From assembly GCF_001654915.1 (NCBI RefSeq), contig NZ_LXEQ01000001.1: a stretch of 64,000 nt of DNA. One strand, 5' to 3'. A model generated the notes under the pieces. It had not been told where the DNA came from. It did no database searches and saw only the letters and a program-made list of their open reading frames with translations. A program made the position numbers and the translations under genes. Of this stretch, positions 28,108-36,848 are shown piece by piece. The stretch is from Buttiauxella ferragutiae. Lineage in GTDB: Bacteria > Pseudomonadota > Gammaproteobacteria > Enterobacterales > Enterobacteriaceae. Each line of letters starts with the position of its first letter. The first letter of the stretch is position 1.

Positions 28108-28170
28108 GGCGCAGACTATATCACTGAAGCACAGAGCTAACAAATGGAGGCACATCAGCCGGATGAATAA

Positions 28171-29370
28171 TCATCGGGAAGCGATACGTGTCACCAAATT
28201 TCGGGCAACTTCACGCGCTTTTGCGTCCACAGTAATCACATCTTCAACGCTCTTCGGTTCCGTCAAATCAACACTTTCCAACACGGCCCGATTCAGGGCT
28301 GCAATCTCGGTGAATCGCAGTTGTTCGCGTAAGAAGGCTTCAACAACCACTTCATTAGCCGCATTTAGTACTGTCGTTGCGGCCTGCCCCTGCTCAAACG
28401 CGTCCATCGCCAATTTCAGACAAGGATAGCGGTGATAGTCTGGTTCCATGAAGGTGAAAGTGCCAATTTTACAAAAATCGAGCGGCTCAACACCGGATAT
28501 AACACGCTCCGGGAACGCCATTGCATGTGCGATTGGTGTGCGCATATCTGGCGCGCCCAATTGTGCCAATACACTGCCATCGCGATAGCGAACCATCGAA
28601 TGGATAACCGACTGCGGATGTATCAGGACTTCCATTTGCTTCGCTGTTGCATTGAATAGCCAGCGAGCTTCAATATATTCGAGACCTTTATTCATCATGG
28701 TGGCTGAATCGACAGAGATTTTACGTCCCATCGACCAGTTCGGATGGCTACAAGCCTGGTCTGGCGTCATTGCAGCCAAGTCGCCTAAAGGCGTCTCACG
28801 GAACGGGCCACCTGACCCAGTAAGAATAATGGACGAAACGCCATTACTCTCAAGTTCAGCGTACCCGAGGTTTTGCTGGATTGGTTCCGGTAAACTCTGA
28901 AAAATTGCGTTGTGTTCACTGTCGATAGGTAGCAACTGGGCTTTACTGCGTTGAACGGCGTCCATAAATAGACGACCACAAGTCACTAACGACTCTTTGT
29001 TTGCCAGTAAAACTTGCTTGCCTGCAGCGATAGCTGCAAGTGTTGGTAACAGCCCCGCAGCACCAACAATCGCGGCCATAACCTGATTAACTTCATCCAG
29101 CGCGGCCATTTCGCAAGCCGCTTGCTGCCCTGCCAGGACTTCGGTGCGACTCCCATGCTCTTTTAACAGGCGACGTAACTCACCGGCAGACTTCTCATCA
29201 TCCATCACTGCCCATTTTGGCTGGAACTCCAGGCACTGCTCGGCCATACGCGCGACATTTTTCCCGGCAACTAATGCCGTGACGGAAAACTTCTCAGGAT
29301 TATGACGAACAACGCTAAGGGTACTGGTACCGATAGACCCGGTAGAGCCAAGAATGGTCAGTTGCTTCAT
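28171..29370 (-). CDS. ispC: 1-deoxy-D-xylulose-5-phosphate reductoisomerase
   Basis: IspC (Dxr) converts deoxyxylulose 5-phosphate to methylerythritol 4-phosphate with NADPH, the committed step of non-mevalonate isoprenoid synthesis and the target of fosmidomycin. The NADPH motif GSTGSIGTSTL is at 7-17; LLANKESLV and SGGPFRETPL follow as in E. coli, along with the metal-site region DSEHNAIFQ. An in-frame start at 29472 would add 34 unrelated residues. The ATG at 29370 gives 399 residues (398 in E. coli) and was chosen. Confidence 0.97.
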   Translation of the reverse strand: MKQLTILGSTGSIGTSTLSVVRHNPEKFSVTALVAGKNVARMAEQCLEFQPKWAVMDDEKSAGELRRLLKEHGSRTEVLAGQQAACEMAALDEVNQVMAAIVGAAGLLPTLAAIAAGKQVLLANKESLVTCGRLFMDAVQRSKAQLLPIDSEHNAIFQSLPEPIQQNLGYAELESNGVSSIILTGSGGPFRETPLGDLAAMTPDQACSHPNWSMGRKISVDSATMMNKGLEYIEARWLFNATAKQMEVLIHPQSVIHSMVRYRDGSVLAQLGAPDMRTPIAHAMAFPERVISGVEPLDFCKIGTFTFMEPDYHRYPCLKLAMDAFEQGQAATTVLNAANEVVVEAFLREQLRFTEIAALNRAVLESVDLTEPKSVEDVITVDAKAREVARNLVTRIASR

Positions 29371-29445
29371 AAGACGCTCTGGAATTTTAGAATTAATAAT
29401 AGTTTGCCGCGACACAGAGAGATTGCCGACACTTTCGCGTGAAAA

Positions 29446-29502
29446 ACAAAACGCCGTAAACAATGACTGCAACGTTAGCCACAGCCTGTATACGGCGTTT
29501 GA
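29446..29502 (-). terminator. long-loop terminator-like hairpin after frr
   Basis: On the minus strand AAACGCCGTA (29500-29491) can pair with TACGGCGTTT (29458-29449), enclosing about 32 bases, and is followed by TGTTTTTC. The loop is unusually long for an intrinsic terminator, but the position right after the frr stop fits. Confidence 0.55.
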
Positions 29503-29519
29503 TCCGTCATCTCAACGGA

Positions 29520-30077
29520 TTAGAACTGCATCAACTCAGCTTCTTTCTCAGCAAGCGCAGCATCTACTTTTTTGATAGCAGCATCAGTCATTTTCTGAAC
29601 GTCATCCTGTGAACGACGATCGTCATCTTCACTGATTTCTTTATCTTTCAGCAGCGCTTTAACTTTGTCGTTAGCATCACGGCGAACGTTACGAACCGCA
29701 ACGCGCGCGCCTTCAGCTTCGCCACGTACAATTTTGATCAGGTCTTTACGACGTTCTTCAGTCAGTGCTGGTAGTGGAACACGAATGTCGGTACCGGCAG
29801 AGCTTGGGTTCAGACCGAGGTCGGAAGTCATGATCGCTTTCTCAACGGCCTGGCTCAGGGAGCGGTCAAACACGTTGATCTTCAGTGTACGAGAATCTTC
29901 AACCGTTACACTTGCCAGTTGGCGCAGTGGAGTTGGTGTTCCGTAATACTCCACAATGATACCGTCCAGCAGAGATGGAGAGGCGCGACCGGTGCGGATT
30001 TTACTGATTTGAGTTTTGAATGCTTCTACGCATTTTTCCATACGCACTTCGGCATCTTTTCTGATATCACTTATCAC
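29520..30077 (-). CDS. frr: ribosome recycling factor
   Basis: RRF works with EF-G to split the post-termination ribosome. The 185-residue protein is highly conserved, including MEKCVEAFKTQISKIRTGRA and the C-terminal helix ending KEAELMQF. The start is the GTG at 30077, preceded by AAGGATT, as in E. coli where translation also begins VISDIRKDAE. The frame extends upstream to 30116 without support. It follows pyrH in the rpsB-tsf-pyrH-frr series. Confidence 0.98.
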   Translation of the reverse strand: MISDIRKDAEVRMEKCVEAFKTQISKIRTGRASPSLLDGIIVEYYGTPTPLRQLASVTVEDSRTLKINVFDRSLSQAVEKAIMTSDLGLNPSSAGTDIRVPLPALTEERRKDLIKIVRGEAEGARVAVRNVRRDANDKVKALLKDKEISEDDDRRSQDDVQKMTDAAIKKVDAALAEKEAELMQF

Positions 30078-30248
30078 GTTACGAATCCTTGAAAACTGGT
30101 TTAGGGCAGACCACACTTCACGCTGCGATGCAGACGCTGCGAGCTAAGTATAGCCCTGTTTATTCATGGCGCCCGTTGGGGTTGCCTGCTACTCAATTAA
30201 TCAGAGTAAGTGAAATCGAATCTTACCCTGATTTATCATCGACTGAAA

Positions 30249-30974
30249 TTATTCAGTGATTAAAGTGCCTTCTTTTTCGCCCATCACAACACGGCGAAGC
30301 GCACCAGGTTTGTTCATGTTGAAAACACGAATCGGGATTTTGTGATCGCGTGCGAGGGTAAACGCCGCCAGGTCCATCACTTTCAGTTCTTTTTCCAGTA
30401 CTTCGGTATAGGTCAATTGCTCACAAAGCGTAGCGGTAGGATCTTGAACCGGATCTGCGGTAAACACGCCATCAACTTTTGTCGCTTTCAATACGACGTC
30501 AGCTTCAATTTCAATACCGCGTAAACACGCTGCAGAGTCAGTGGTAAAGAACGGGTTGCCAGTACCGGCAGCCAGGATAACTACGCGGTTATTACGCAGC
30601 AGGCTGATGGCTTCTGCCCAGCTGTAGTTATCACACACGCCATTCAATGGAATAGCGGACATCAAGCGGGCGTTCACATAGGCGCGATGAAGCGCATCAC
30701 GCATTGCCAGGCCGTTCATGACGGTGGCCAACATGCCCATGTGGTCGCCCACAACACGGTTCATACCGGCTTTTGCCAGGCCCGCACCGCGGAATAAGTT
30801 GCCACCACCAATCACCACCCCGACCTGAATGCCCAATTCAACCAGCTCTTTAATTTCCTGAGCCATACGATCAAGGATGCTTGCATCAATACCGAAGCCT
30901 TCGGTACCTTGCAGCGCTTCGCCGCTTAGCTTGAGCAGAATGCGTTTGTAGACAGGTTTTGCATTGGTAGCCAT
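30249..30974 (-). CDS. pyrH: UMP kinase
   Basis: PyrH phosphorylates UMP to UDP as a hexamer, activated by GTP and inhibited by UTP. The 241 residues match E. coli. The amino acid kinase fold is seen in the N-terminal LKLSGEALQG, the glycine-rich GVVIGGGNLFRG (about 55-66) and AAGTGNPFFTTDSAA (about 140). It lies between tsf and frr. The same fold explains superficial similarity to aspartokinases. Confidence 0.98.
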   Translation of the reverse strand: MATNAKPVYKRILLKLSGEALQGTEGFGIDASILDRMAQEIKELVELGIQVGVVIGGGNLFRGAGLAKAGMNRVVGDHMGMLATVMNGLAMRDALHRAYVNARLMSAIPLNGVCDNYSWAEAISLLRNNRVVILAAGTGNPFFTTDSAACLRGIEIEADVVLKATKVDGVFTADPVQDPTATLCEQLTYTEVLEKELKVMDLAAFTLARDHKIPIRVFNMNKPGALRRVVMGEKEGTLITE

Positions 30975-31082
30975 GATTCTTTCCTGGGAACAGTCAACGA
31001 ATGGGGATGGTAAATTCAGGCGACATAATGTCGCATATCAGTAAGATCTGTATCAGAGCAGACTGATTTTTAAAGGCAGATA

Positions 31083-31112
31083 TAAAGGAGCCGCCAATTG
31101 GCGGCTCCTTTA
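31083..31112 (-). terminator. terminator after tsf
   Basis: An exact palindrome, with AAAGGAGCCGCC pairing to GGCGGCTCCTTT around AATT, starts just after the tsf stop. On the minus strand the T-run after the stem is short (TTTA), so it may be a partial terminator before pyrH. Confidence 0.75.
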
Positions 31113-31116
31113 AAAA

Positions 31117-31968
31117 TTAAGACTGCTTAGACATTGCAGCAACTTCTGCTGCGAAGTCAGTCTCAACTTTCTGGATGCCTTCGCCCACTTCAAAGCGGAT
31201 GAAGCCAGTCACGTCAGCATTGTGCTCTTTCAGCAACTGAGCAACAGTTTTGCTTGGGTCGATTACGAAAGGCTGACCAGTCAGAGAAACTTCGCCGGTG
31301 AATTTCTTCATGCGGCCTTCAACCATTTTCTCTGCGATTTCTTTCGGCTTACCAGACTGCATAGCGATGTCCAGCTGAACCTGGTACTCTTTCTCAACCA
31401 CGTCAGCAGACACATCTTCTGGCTTAACGAATTCTGGCTTGCTTGCAGCAACGTGCATAGCAATTTGCTTAACCAGTTCTTCGTCAGCGCCTTTAGCTGC
31501 AACAACAACACCGATGCGAGCACCGTGCAGGTAGCTACCCAGAACGTCGCCTTCCAGAACAGCAACACGACGAACGTTGATGTTCTCACCGATTTTAGCA
31601 ACCAGTGCAACACGCTCTTCTTCGAATTGTGCTTTCAGCACTTCGATGTCAGTTACTTTGCCTGCAGCAGCAGCGTCCAGCACTTTGTCAGCAAATGCCT
31701 GGAAACCACCATCTTTAGCAACGAAGTCAGTCTGGCAGTTAACTTCCAGAATCACAGCATAGCCGTCAGCAATCTTAGTTTTGATCACGCCGTCAGCAGC
31801 AACGTTGCCTGCTTTCTTAGCCGCTTTGATCGCACCAGACTTACGCATGTTTTCGATTGCCAGCTCAATGTCGCCATTAGCTTCAGTCAGTGACTTTTTG
31901 CAATCCATCATGCCTGCGCCAGTACGCTCACGCAGTTCTTTTACCAGAGCAGCAGTAATATCAGCCAT
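31117..31968 (-). CDS. tsf: translation elongation factor Ts
   Basis: EF-Ts exchanges GDP for GTP on EF-Tu. The 283-residue protein begins with the UBA-like domain (ALVKELRERTGAGMMDCKKSL) and carries the TDFVAKDGGF motif near residue 80 that contacts EF-Tu. The length equals E. coli. It follows rpsB in the usual operon, but the 276-base gap contains a terminator-like hairpin and an ERIC element, so expression relative to rpsB may be tuned there. Confidence 0.98.
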   Translation of the reverse strand: MADITAALVKELRERTGAGMMDCKKSLTEANGDIELAIENMRKSGAIKAAKKAGNVAADGVIKTKIADGYAVILEVNCQTDFVAKDGGFQAFADKVLDAAAAGKVTDIEVLKAQFEEERVALVAKIGENINVRRVAVLEGDVLGSYLHGARIGVVVAAKGADEELVKQIAMHVAASKPEFVKPEDVSADVVEKEYQVQLDIAMQSGKPKEIAEKMVEGRMKKFTGEVSLTGQPFVIDPSKTVAQLLKEHNADVTGFIRFEVGEGIQKVETDFAAEVAAMSKQS

Positions 31969-32045
31969 TCTAAAATCCTCGGTTATCTCGTAGAGAGAGA
32001 TAAGCCCTGGTCCACGGAACAGACGAACCCTGGCTCAAAATAAAA

Positions 32046-32067
32046 AGGGGGCCTGTGCAGGCCCCCT
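32046..32067 (-). terminator. attenuator/terminator between rpsB and tsf
   Basis: AGGGGGCCTG (32046-32055) and CAGGCCCCCT (32058-32067) make a very stable 10-bp stem. On the minus strand it is followed by TTTTATTTT. Because tsf lies downstream on the same strand, it probably lets only part of the rpsB transcription through, as known for this operon in E. coli. Confidence 0.85.
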
Positions 32068-32082
32068 AACCAAACTATTCAA

Positions 32083-32208
32083 TATACCCATAATCTTTCA
32101 AGCCACAGGGGCGTTGGCTGCACTCACTCACCCAGTCACTTACCTAAGTAAGCTCCTGGGGATTCTTGAGTTTGCCGTCTACCTGCAACTCGAAATCTAA
32201 AGGGTATA
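32083..32208. repeat. ERIC element (enterobacterial repetitive intergenic consensus)
   Basis: A 126-bp imperfect palindrome begins TATACCC and ends GGGTATA. Its centre contains the ERIC core AAGTAAGCTCCTGGGGATTC and the inverse CCCAGTCACTTAC, and the left arm shows AGCCACAGGGGCGTTGGCTGC. These match the known ERIC/IRU consensus and its full length. It sits inside a transcribed gap between rpsB and the terminator before tsf, so its hairpin would be in the rpsB-tsf mRNA. Confidence 0.93.
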
Positions 32209-32244
32209 CCTGGTTAATAAGAGCTCAAATAAGAGCGAACCTTA

Positions 32245-32970
32245 TTATTCAGCTTCTACGAAGCTTTCTTCTGCCTGAGAAGCCAGATCCTGAGAACGGC
32301 CTTCACGAACGGTAGCAGCTACAGCACCCAGGTACAGGGTTACAGCACGGATTGCATCGTCGTTACCAGGGATAACGAAATCAACGCCATCTGGATCAGA
32401 GTTAGTATCAACGATAGAGAATACTGGGATACCCAGGTTATTCGCTTCTTTGATTGCAATGTGTTCGTGATCGGCGTCGATTACAAACAGTGCATCCGGC
32501 AAGCCGCCCATGTCTTTGATACCGCCGAGGCTGTTTTCTAACTTAATCAGCTCACGGGTACGCATCAGCGCTTCTTTCTTGGTCAGTTTGTCGAAGGTAC
32601 CGTCCTGAGACTGGATTTCCAGGTCTTTCAGACGTTTGATGGACTGACGAACGGTTTTCCAGTTAGTCAGCATACCGCCCAACCAGCGATGGTTCACGAA
32701 GAACTGATCGCAGCTCAGAGCAGCTTCTTTTACTGGTTCGCTTGCTGCGCGCTTAGTACCAACGAAAAGGATTTTGCCTTTACGAGAAGAAATCTTGCTC
32801 AGTTCAGCCAAAGCTTCGTTGAACATAGGTACAGTTTTTTCAAGGTTGATGATGTGAACTTTGTTACGAGCGCCGAAGATGAAAGGCTTCATTTTCGGGT
32901 TCCAGTAACGGGTTTGGTGACCGAAGTGAACACCAGCCTTGAGCATGTCGCGCATGGAAACAGTTGCCAT
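32245..32970 (-). CDS. rpsB: 30S ribosomal protein S2
   Basis: S2 binds the 30S head-body junction and is needed for S1 to dock. The ATG at 32970, with GAGG upstream, gives 241 residues identical in length to E. coli, starting MATVSMRDMLKAGVHFGHQ and ending AEESFVEAE. The frame continues far upstream into the leader without meaning. The conserved leader lies directly before it and is the known site of S2 autoregulation in gammaproteobacteria. tsf follows. Confidence 0.98.
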   Translation of the reverse strand: MATVSMRDMLKAGVHFGHQTRYWNPKMKPFIFGARNKVHIINLEKTVPMFNEALAELSKISSRKGKILFVGTKRAASEPVKEAALSCDQFFVNHRWLGGMLTNWKTVRQSIKRLKDLEIQSQDGTFDKLTKKEALMRTRELIKLENSLGGIKDMGGLPDALFVIDADHEHIAIKEANNLGIPVFSIVDTNSDPDGVDFVIPGNDDAIRAVTLYLGAVAATVREGRSQDLASQAEESFVEAE

Positions 32971-33075
32971 GATTAAAACCTCTATATAGTGATTGGGGTT
33001 AAGCCTCCACGTATCCCATATTACCGACCCCAAAGGGCACCCCGGAATATGTGTCGATACGTGTGTGTTATTTAC
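32971..33075 (-). ncRNA. rpsB 5' leader (S2 autoregulatory element; t44/tff region)
   Basis: The leader is almost unchanged from E. coli on the minus strand, for example CCGGGGTGCCCTTTGGGGTC, GGTAATATGGGATACGTGG and TATATAGAGGTTTTAATC just before the ATG. In E. coli this stretch was also reported as the small RNA t44 (tff) and holds the elements through which S2 represses rpsB-tsf. The strong conservation at noncoding positions supports a structured leader; the exact RNA ends are not visible. Confidence 0.85.
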
Positions 33076-33129
33076 ACAAAGTGAGAGTGTTGGCTGTATC
33101 CGAAAAATCGAAATACAAGTCCGGCGCGC

Positions 33130-33159
33130 TTTATACCATAAAACGCACCAGGACTCCAA
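33130..33159 (-). promoter_or_regulatory. candidate rpsB promoter
   Basis: On the minus strand TTGGAG (33159-33154) and TATAAA (33135-33130) are separated by 18 bases, followed by a GC-rich GCGCGCC discriminator typical of stringently controlled ribosomal promoters. It would start transcription about 150 bases before rpsB. Prediction only. Confidence 0.6.
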
Positions 33160-33280
33160 TAGTTGTTGGCAGATAGTGCGCGCAAGGATTCTCAATTTGG
33201 CACCGATCGCCTGCCCTGATAACATTGCTATACACTTGCTCAATTATTGTCGATATTGACGACACCTGCGGATCGAATTA

Positions 33281-34075
33281 ATGGCTATCTCAATTAAAAC
33301 CCCTGAAGAAATTGCAAAAATGCGCGTTGCGGGCAGGCTTGCCGCTGAAGTGCTGGAAATGATTGAACCTCACGTGCGGCCTGGTGTTAGCACTGGTGAG
33401 TTGGATCGTATTTGCAACGATTACATCGTTAACAACCAACAGGCTATTTCAGCGTGTTTGGGTTACCACGGCTTCCCAAAATCCGTGTGCATCTCCATCA
33501 ACGAAGTGGTATGCCACGGTATCCCTGATGACACTAAAATTTTGAAAGATGGCGACATCGTCAACATCGACGTCACTGTCATCAAAGATGAATACCACGG
33601 CGATACCTCAAAAATGTTCCTCGTGGGCAAACCAACCATCCTTGGTGAGCGTCTGTGTCGTATCACGCAAGAAAGCCTGTATTTGTCTCTGCGCATGGTA
33701 AAACCAGGCATTCGCCTGCGTACCCTCGGTGCGGCAATTCAGAAGTTCGTTGAAGCAGAAGGTTTTTCTGTAGTACGTGAATACTGTGGACACGGTATTG
33801 GTCGCGTATTCCACGAAGAACCACAAGTGCTGCATTATGATGCTGACGACGGCGGCGTAGTACTGCAACCGGGTATGACGTTCACCATCGAGCCGATGGT
33901 GAACTCCGGTGATTACCGCATTCGCACCATGAAAGACGGTTGGACGGTGAAAACCAAAGATCGCAGCTTGTCTGCACAATACGAGCATACTATTGTGGTG
34001 ACAGATAACGGCTGCGAAATTCTCACTTTGCGTAAAGATGACACCATCCCAAGTGTGATTTCGCATAACGAGTGA
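33281..34075 (+). CDS. map: type I methionine aminopeptidase
   Basis: Map removes the initiator methionine from nascent proteins with small second residues. The 264-residue protein matches E. coli in length. It has the pita-bread fold with the metal ligands His79 region (VCHGIPD), Asp97 and Asp108 (VNIDVTVIKDEYHGDTS), His171 (GHGIGRVFHEEP) and Glu204/Glu235. It is divergent from rpsB and followed by glnD after a short terminator-like hairpin. Confidence 0.98.
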   Translation: MAISIKTPEEIAKMRVAGRLAAEVLEMIEPHVRPGVSTGELDRICNDYIVNNQQAISACLGYHGFPKSVCISINEVVCHGIPDDTKILKDGDIVNIDVTVIKDEYHGDTSKMFLVGKPTILGERLCRITQESLYLSLRMVKPGIRLRTLGAAIQKFVEAEGFSVVREYCGHGIGRVFHEEPQVLHYDADDGGVVLQPGMTFTIEPMVNSGDYRIRTMKDGWTVKTKDRSLSAQYEHTIVVTDNGCEILTLRKDDTIPSVISHNE

Positions 34076-34100
34076 TTCGCCTGACGAAAGTCAGCGATCG

Positions 34101-34125
34101 AAGCCGGCTTATGCCGGCTTTTTTT
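34101..34125 (+). terminator. terminator between map and glnD
   Basis: AAGCCGGC (34101-34108) and GCCGGCTT (34113-34120) form an 8-bp stem followed by a run of T ending at 34125. It lies only 13 bases before the glnD start, so glnD must rely on readthrough or on a promoter within map. Confidence 0.85.
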
Positions 34126-34137
34126 ATGGATGGCGAC

Positions 34138-36810
34138 ATGACCCAGAGTTTACCCGAGCAGTACGCGACCACAGTGCTTCCTGAGATTTCCGGGCAACCT
34201 GAATACCCCGTCAGTTGGCCAGATGCAGAGCTTGAATGCAGCCAGATAAAAGCCCGAATCGACCTCTTCCAGCAATGGCTGGGGCGCGCTTTTGATGACG
34301 GGATTTCAGCCGAAAAGTTAATGGATGCCCGCACCGAATTTATCGATCAACTGCTACAGCGGTTGTGGCTGAAATATGACTTTGGCGATGTTGCCGAAAC
34401 GGCTCTGGTCGCGGTTGGGGGATACGGACGCGGGGAGCTACATCCTCTTTCCGACATTGACTTACTGATTCTCAGCCGTAAGCGTCTGACCGAATCTCAA
34501 GCCCAGAAAATCGGCGAGCTGCTAACGCTATTGTGGGATGTGAAACTGGAAGTCGGCCACAGCGTGCGTACGCTTGAAGAGTGTTTACTCGAAGGTTTGT
34601 CAGATTTAACCGTCGCCACTAACTTGATTGAATCGCGCTTGCTGATTGGCGATGTCGCTCTGTTTCTCGAACTTCAAAAACACATTTTTAGCGATGGTTT
34701 TTGGCCATCGGCGAAATTCTTTGCCGCCAAAATTGACGAGCAAAACGAACGTCATCAACGTTATCACGGTACCAGTTATAACCTCGAGCCAGATATCAAA
34801 AGTAGCCCCGGTGGCCTGCGCGACATCCATACCCTGCAATGGGTTGCCCGTCGCCACTTTGGCGCAACGTCATTAAGTGAAATGGTCGGCTTTGGCTTTT
34901 TAACCGAAGCGGAACGAAATGAACTCGACGAATGTCAGCACCTGTTATGGCGCATCCGTTTTGCGCTGCATCTTGAAGTGAATCGCTATGACAACCGCTT
35001 ATTGTTCGACCGCCAGCTCAGCGTTGCCCAACGCCTGAATTACACCGGTGAAGGTAATGAGCCAGTCGAGCGCATGATGAAAGATTTTTATCGCGTGACC
35101 CGACGTGTGGGTGAGCTTAACCAGATGCTATTGCAGCTTTTTGACGAAGCGATTCTTGCCCTGGACGCCAGCGAAAAACCTCGCCCGCTTGATGATGACT
35201 TCCAGCTGCGCGGAACACTGATTGATCTGCGTGACGAAACACTGTTTATGCGCGAGCCACAGGCCATTCTGCGCATGTTTTACACGATGGTACGCAATCG
35301 GGACATCACCGGAATTTATTCGACTACCCTGCGCCATTTACGTCATGCACGTCGCCATCTCAAACAGCCTCTTTGCTACATTCCTGAGGCGCGTGAACTG
35401 TTTCTGGTTATCCTGCGCCACCCTGGTGCTGTTAGCCGCGCATTATTACCGATGCACCGCCACAGCGTGTTGTGGGCTTATATGCCACAGTGGTCGCATA
35501 TCGTCGGCCAGATGCAGTTTGACCTATTCCACGCTTATACCGTTGATGAACATACTATTCGTGTGCTGCTAAAACTGGAGAGTTTCGCCAAAGAAGAGAC
35601 TCGCTCGAAACATCCTTTATGTGTGGATCTGTGGCCACGCCTGGCGCATCCGGAACTTATTCTGATCGCAGCCCTGTTCCACGATATCGCCAAAGGCCGT
35701 GGCGGAGATCACTCGGTCCTCGGCGCGCAGGACATTGTAAAATTTGCGGAACTTCACGGGCTGAACTCGCGTGAAACACAGTTAGTCGCATGGCTGGTAC
35801 GCCAGCATTTGCTGATGTCGGTAACGGCACAACGCCGCGATATTCAGGATCCAGAAGTGATTAAGCAGTTCGCTGAAGAGGTACAGACTGAAAACCGCCT
35901 GCGCTATTTGGTTTGCCTGACCGTTGCCGATATTTGCGCGACTAACGAAACCTTGTGGAACAGCTGGAAACAAAGCTTGCTACGTGAACTGTACTTCGCA
36001 ACCGAAAAACAGCTACGCCGCGGGATGCAGAACAGCCCGGATATGCGCGAACGTGTGCGCCATCATCAATTACAGGCGCTGGCATTGTTGCGTATGGACA
36101 ACATAAACGAAGAAGCCCTGCATAATATCTGGCGCCGTTGCCGGGCAAACTATTTCGTCCGCCATACACCAAACCAAATTGCCTGGCATGCGCGCCATTT
36201 ACTGAAACACGATCTCAGCAAGCCGATGATTTTACTCAGCCCGCAGGCAACTCGCGGTGGCACCGAAATTTTCATCTGGAGCCCTGACCGCCCTCACCTG
36301 TTTGCTGCGGTTTGCGCGGAGTTAGACCGGCGTAACCTTAGTGTTCACGACGCGCAAATCTTTACCACCCGCGACGGAATGGCGATGGATACCTTTATTG
36401 TACTGGAGCCAGACGGCAGCCCGCTTTCCGCCGACAGGCACGAGCTTATTTGCCACAGCCTGGAACAAGCCATCACGCAAGCCAGCTGGCAGCCACCACA
36501 ACCCCGGCGCCAGTCGGCAAAACTGCGCCATTTTACTGTCGATACTGAGGTGAATTTCCTGCCGACACACACCGACAGACGCACATTCCTGGAACTGATT
36601 GCTTTAGATCAGCCGGGTTTGCTGGCAAGGGTTGGGGAAGTATTTGCCGATCTCGGGATCTCGCTTTATGGCGCAAGAATCACGACAATTGGTGAGCGAG
36701 TAGAAGATTTATTTATAATAGCCACTGCCGACCGGCGTGCTCTTAATGATGAGTTACAACAGGAAGTACAGCAACGGTTGACAGCGGCCCTTAATCCCAA
36801 CGATAAATAA
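34138..36810 (+). CDS. glnD: bifunctional uridylyltransferase/uridylyl-removing enzyme
   Basis: GlnD senses glutamine and adds or removes UMP on PII proteins GlnB/GlnK, setting nitrogen assimilation. The 890 residues (as in E. coli) contain the nucleotidyltransferase domain with GGYGRGELHPLSDIDLLIL near residue 90, the HD phosphohydrolase domain with FHDIAKGRGGDHS near 515, and two C-terminal ACT domains (about 700-890). In-frame ATGs at 34072 and 34126 lie in or before the terminator; the ATG at 34138 gives the family start and was chosen. Confidence 0.97.
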   Translation: MTQSLPEQYATTVLPEISGQPEYPVSWPDAELECSQIKARIDLFQQWLGRAFDDGISAEKLMDARTEFIDQLLQRLWLKYDFGDVAETALVAVGGYGRGELHPLSDIDLLILSRKRLTESQAQKIGELLTLLWDVKLEVGHSVRTLEECLLEGLSDLTVATNLIESRLLIGDVALFLELQKHIFSDGFWPSAKFFAAKIDEQNERHQRYHGTSYNLEPDIKSSPGGLRDIHTLQWVARRHFGATSLSEMVGFGFLTEAERNELDECQHLLWRIRFALHLEVNRYDNRLLFDRQLSVAQRLNYTGEGNEPVERMMKDFYRVTRRVGELNQMLLQLFDEAILALDASEKPRPLDDDFQLRGTLIDLRDETLFMREPQAILRMFYTMVRNRDITGIYSTTLRHLRHARRHLKQPLCYIPEARELFLVILRHPGAVSRALLPMHRHSVLWAYMPQWSHIVGQMQFDLFHAYTVDEHTIRVLLKLESFAKEETRSKHPLCVDLWPRLAHPELILIAALFHDIAKGRGGDHSVLGAQDIVKFAELHGLNSRETQLVAWLVRQHLLMSVTAQRRDIQDPEVIKQFAEEVQTENRLRYLVCLTVADICATNETLWNSWKQSLLRELYFATEKQLRRGMQNSPDMRERVRHHQLQALALLRMDNINEEALHNIWRRCRANYFVRHTPNQIAWHARHLLKHDLSKPMILLSPQATRGGTEIFIWSPDRPHLFAAVCAELDRRNLSVHDAQIFTTRDGMAMDTFIVLEPDGSPLSADRHELICHSLEQAITQASWQPPQPRRQSAKLRHFTVDTEVNFLPTHTDRRTFLELIALDQPGLLARVGEVFADLGISLYGARITTIGERVEDLFIIATADRRALNDELQQEVQQRLTAALNPNDK

Positions 36811-36848
36811 CAGTCTTTTTTAATTCAGCTACGATCAGGAAAATTTTA

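Noticed and set aside
31222..31893. Plus-strand open frame (223 codons) opposite tsf
   Set aside because: Shadow frame caused by strong codon bias in tsf; Phe/Asn/Cys-rich and meaningless.
32971..33243. Upstream extension of rpsB as coding
   Set aside because: The extension has no protein similarity, while the DNA matches the known noncoding rpsB leader.
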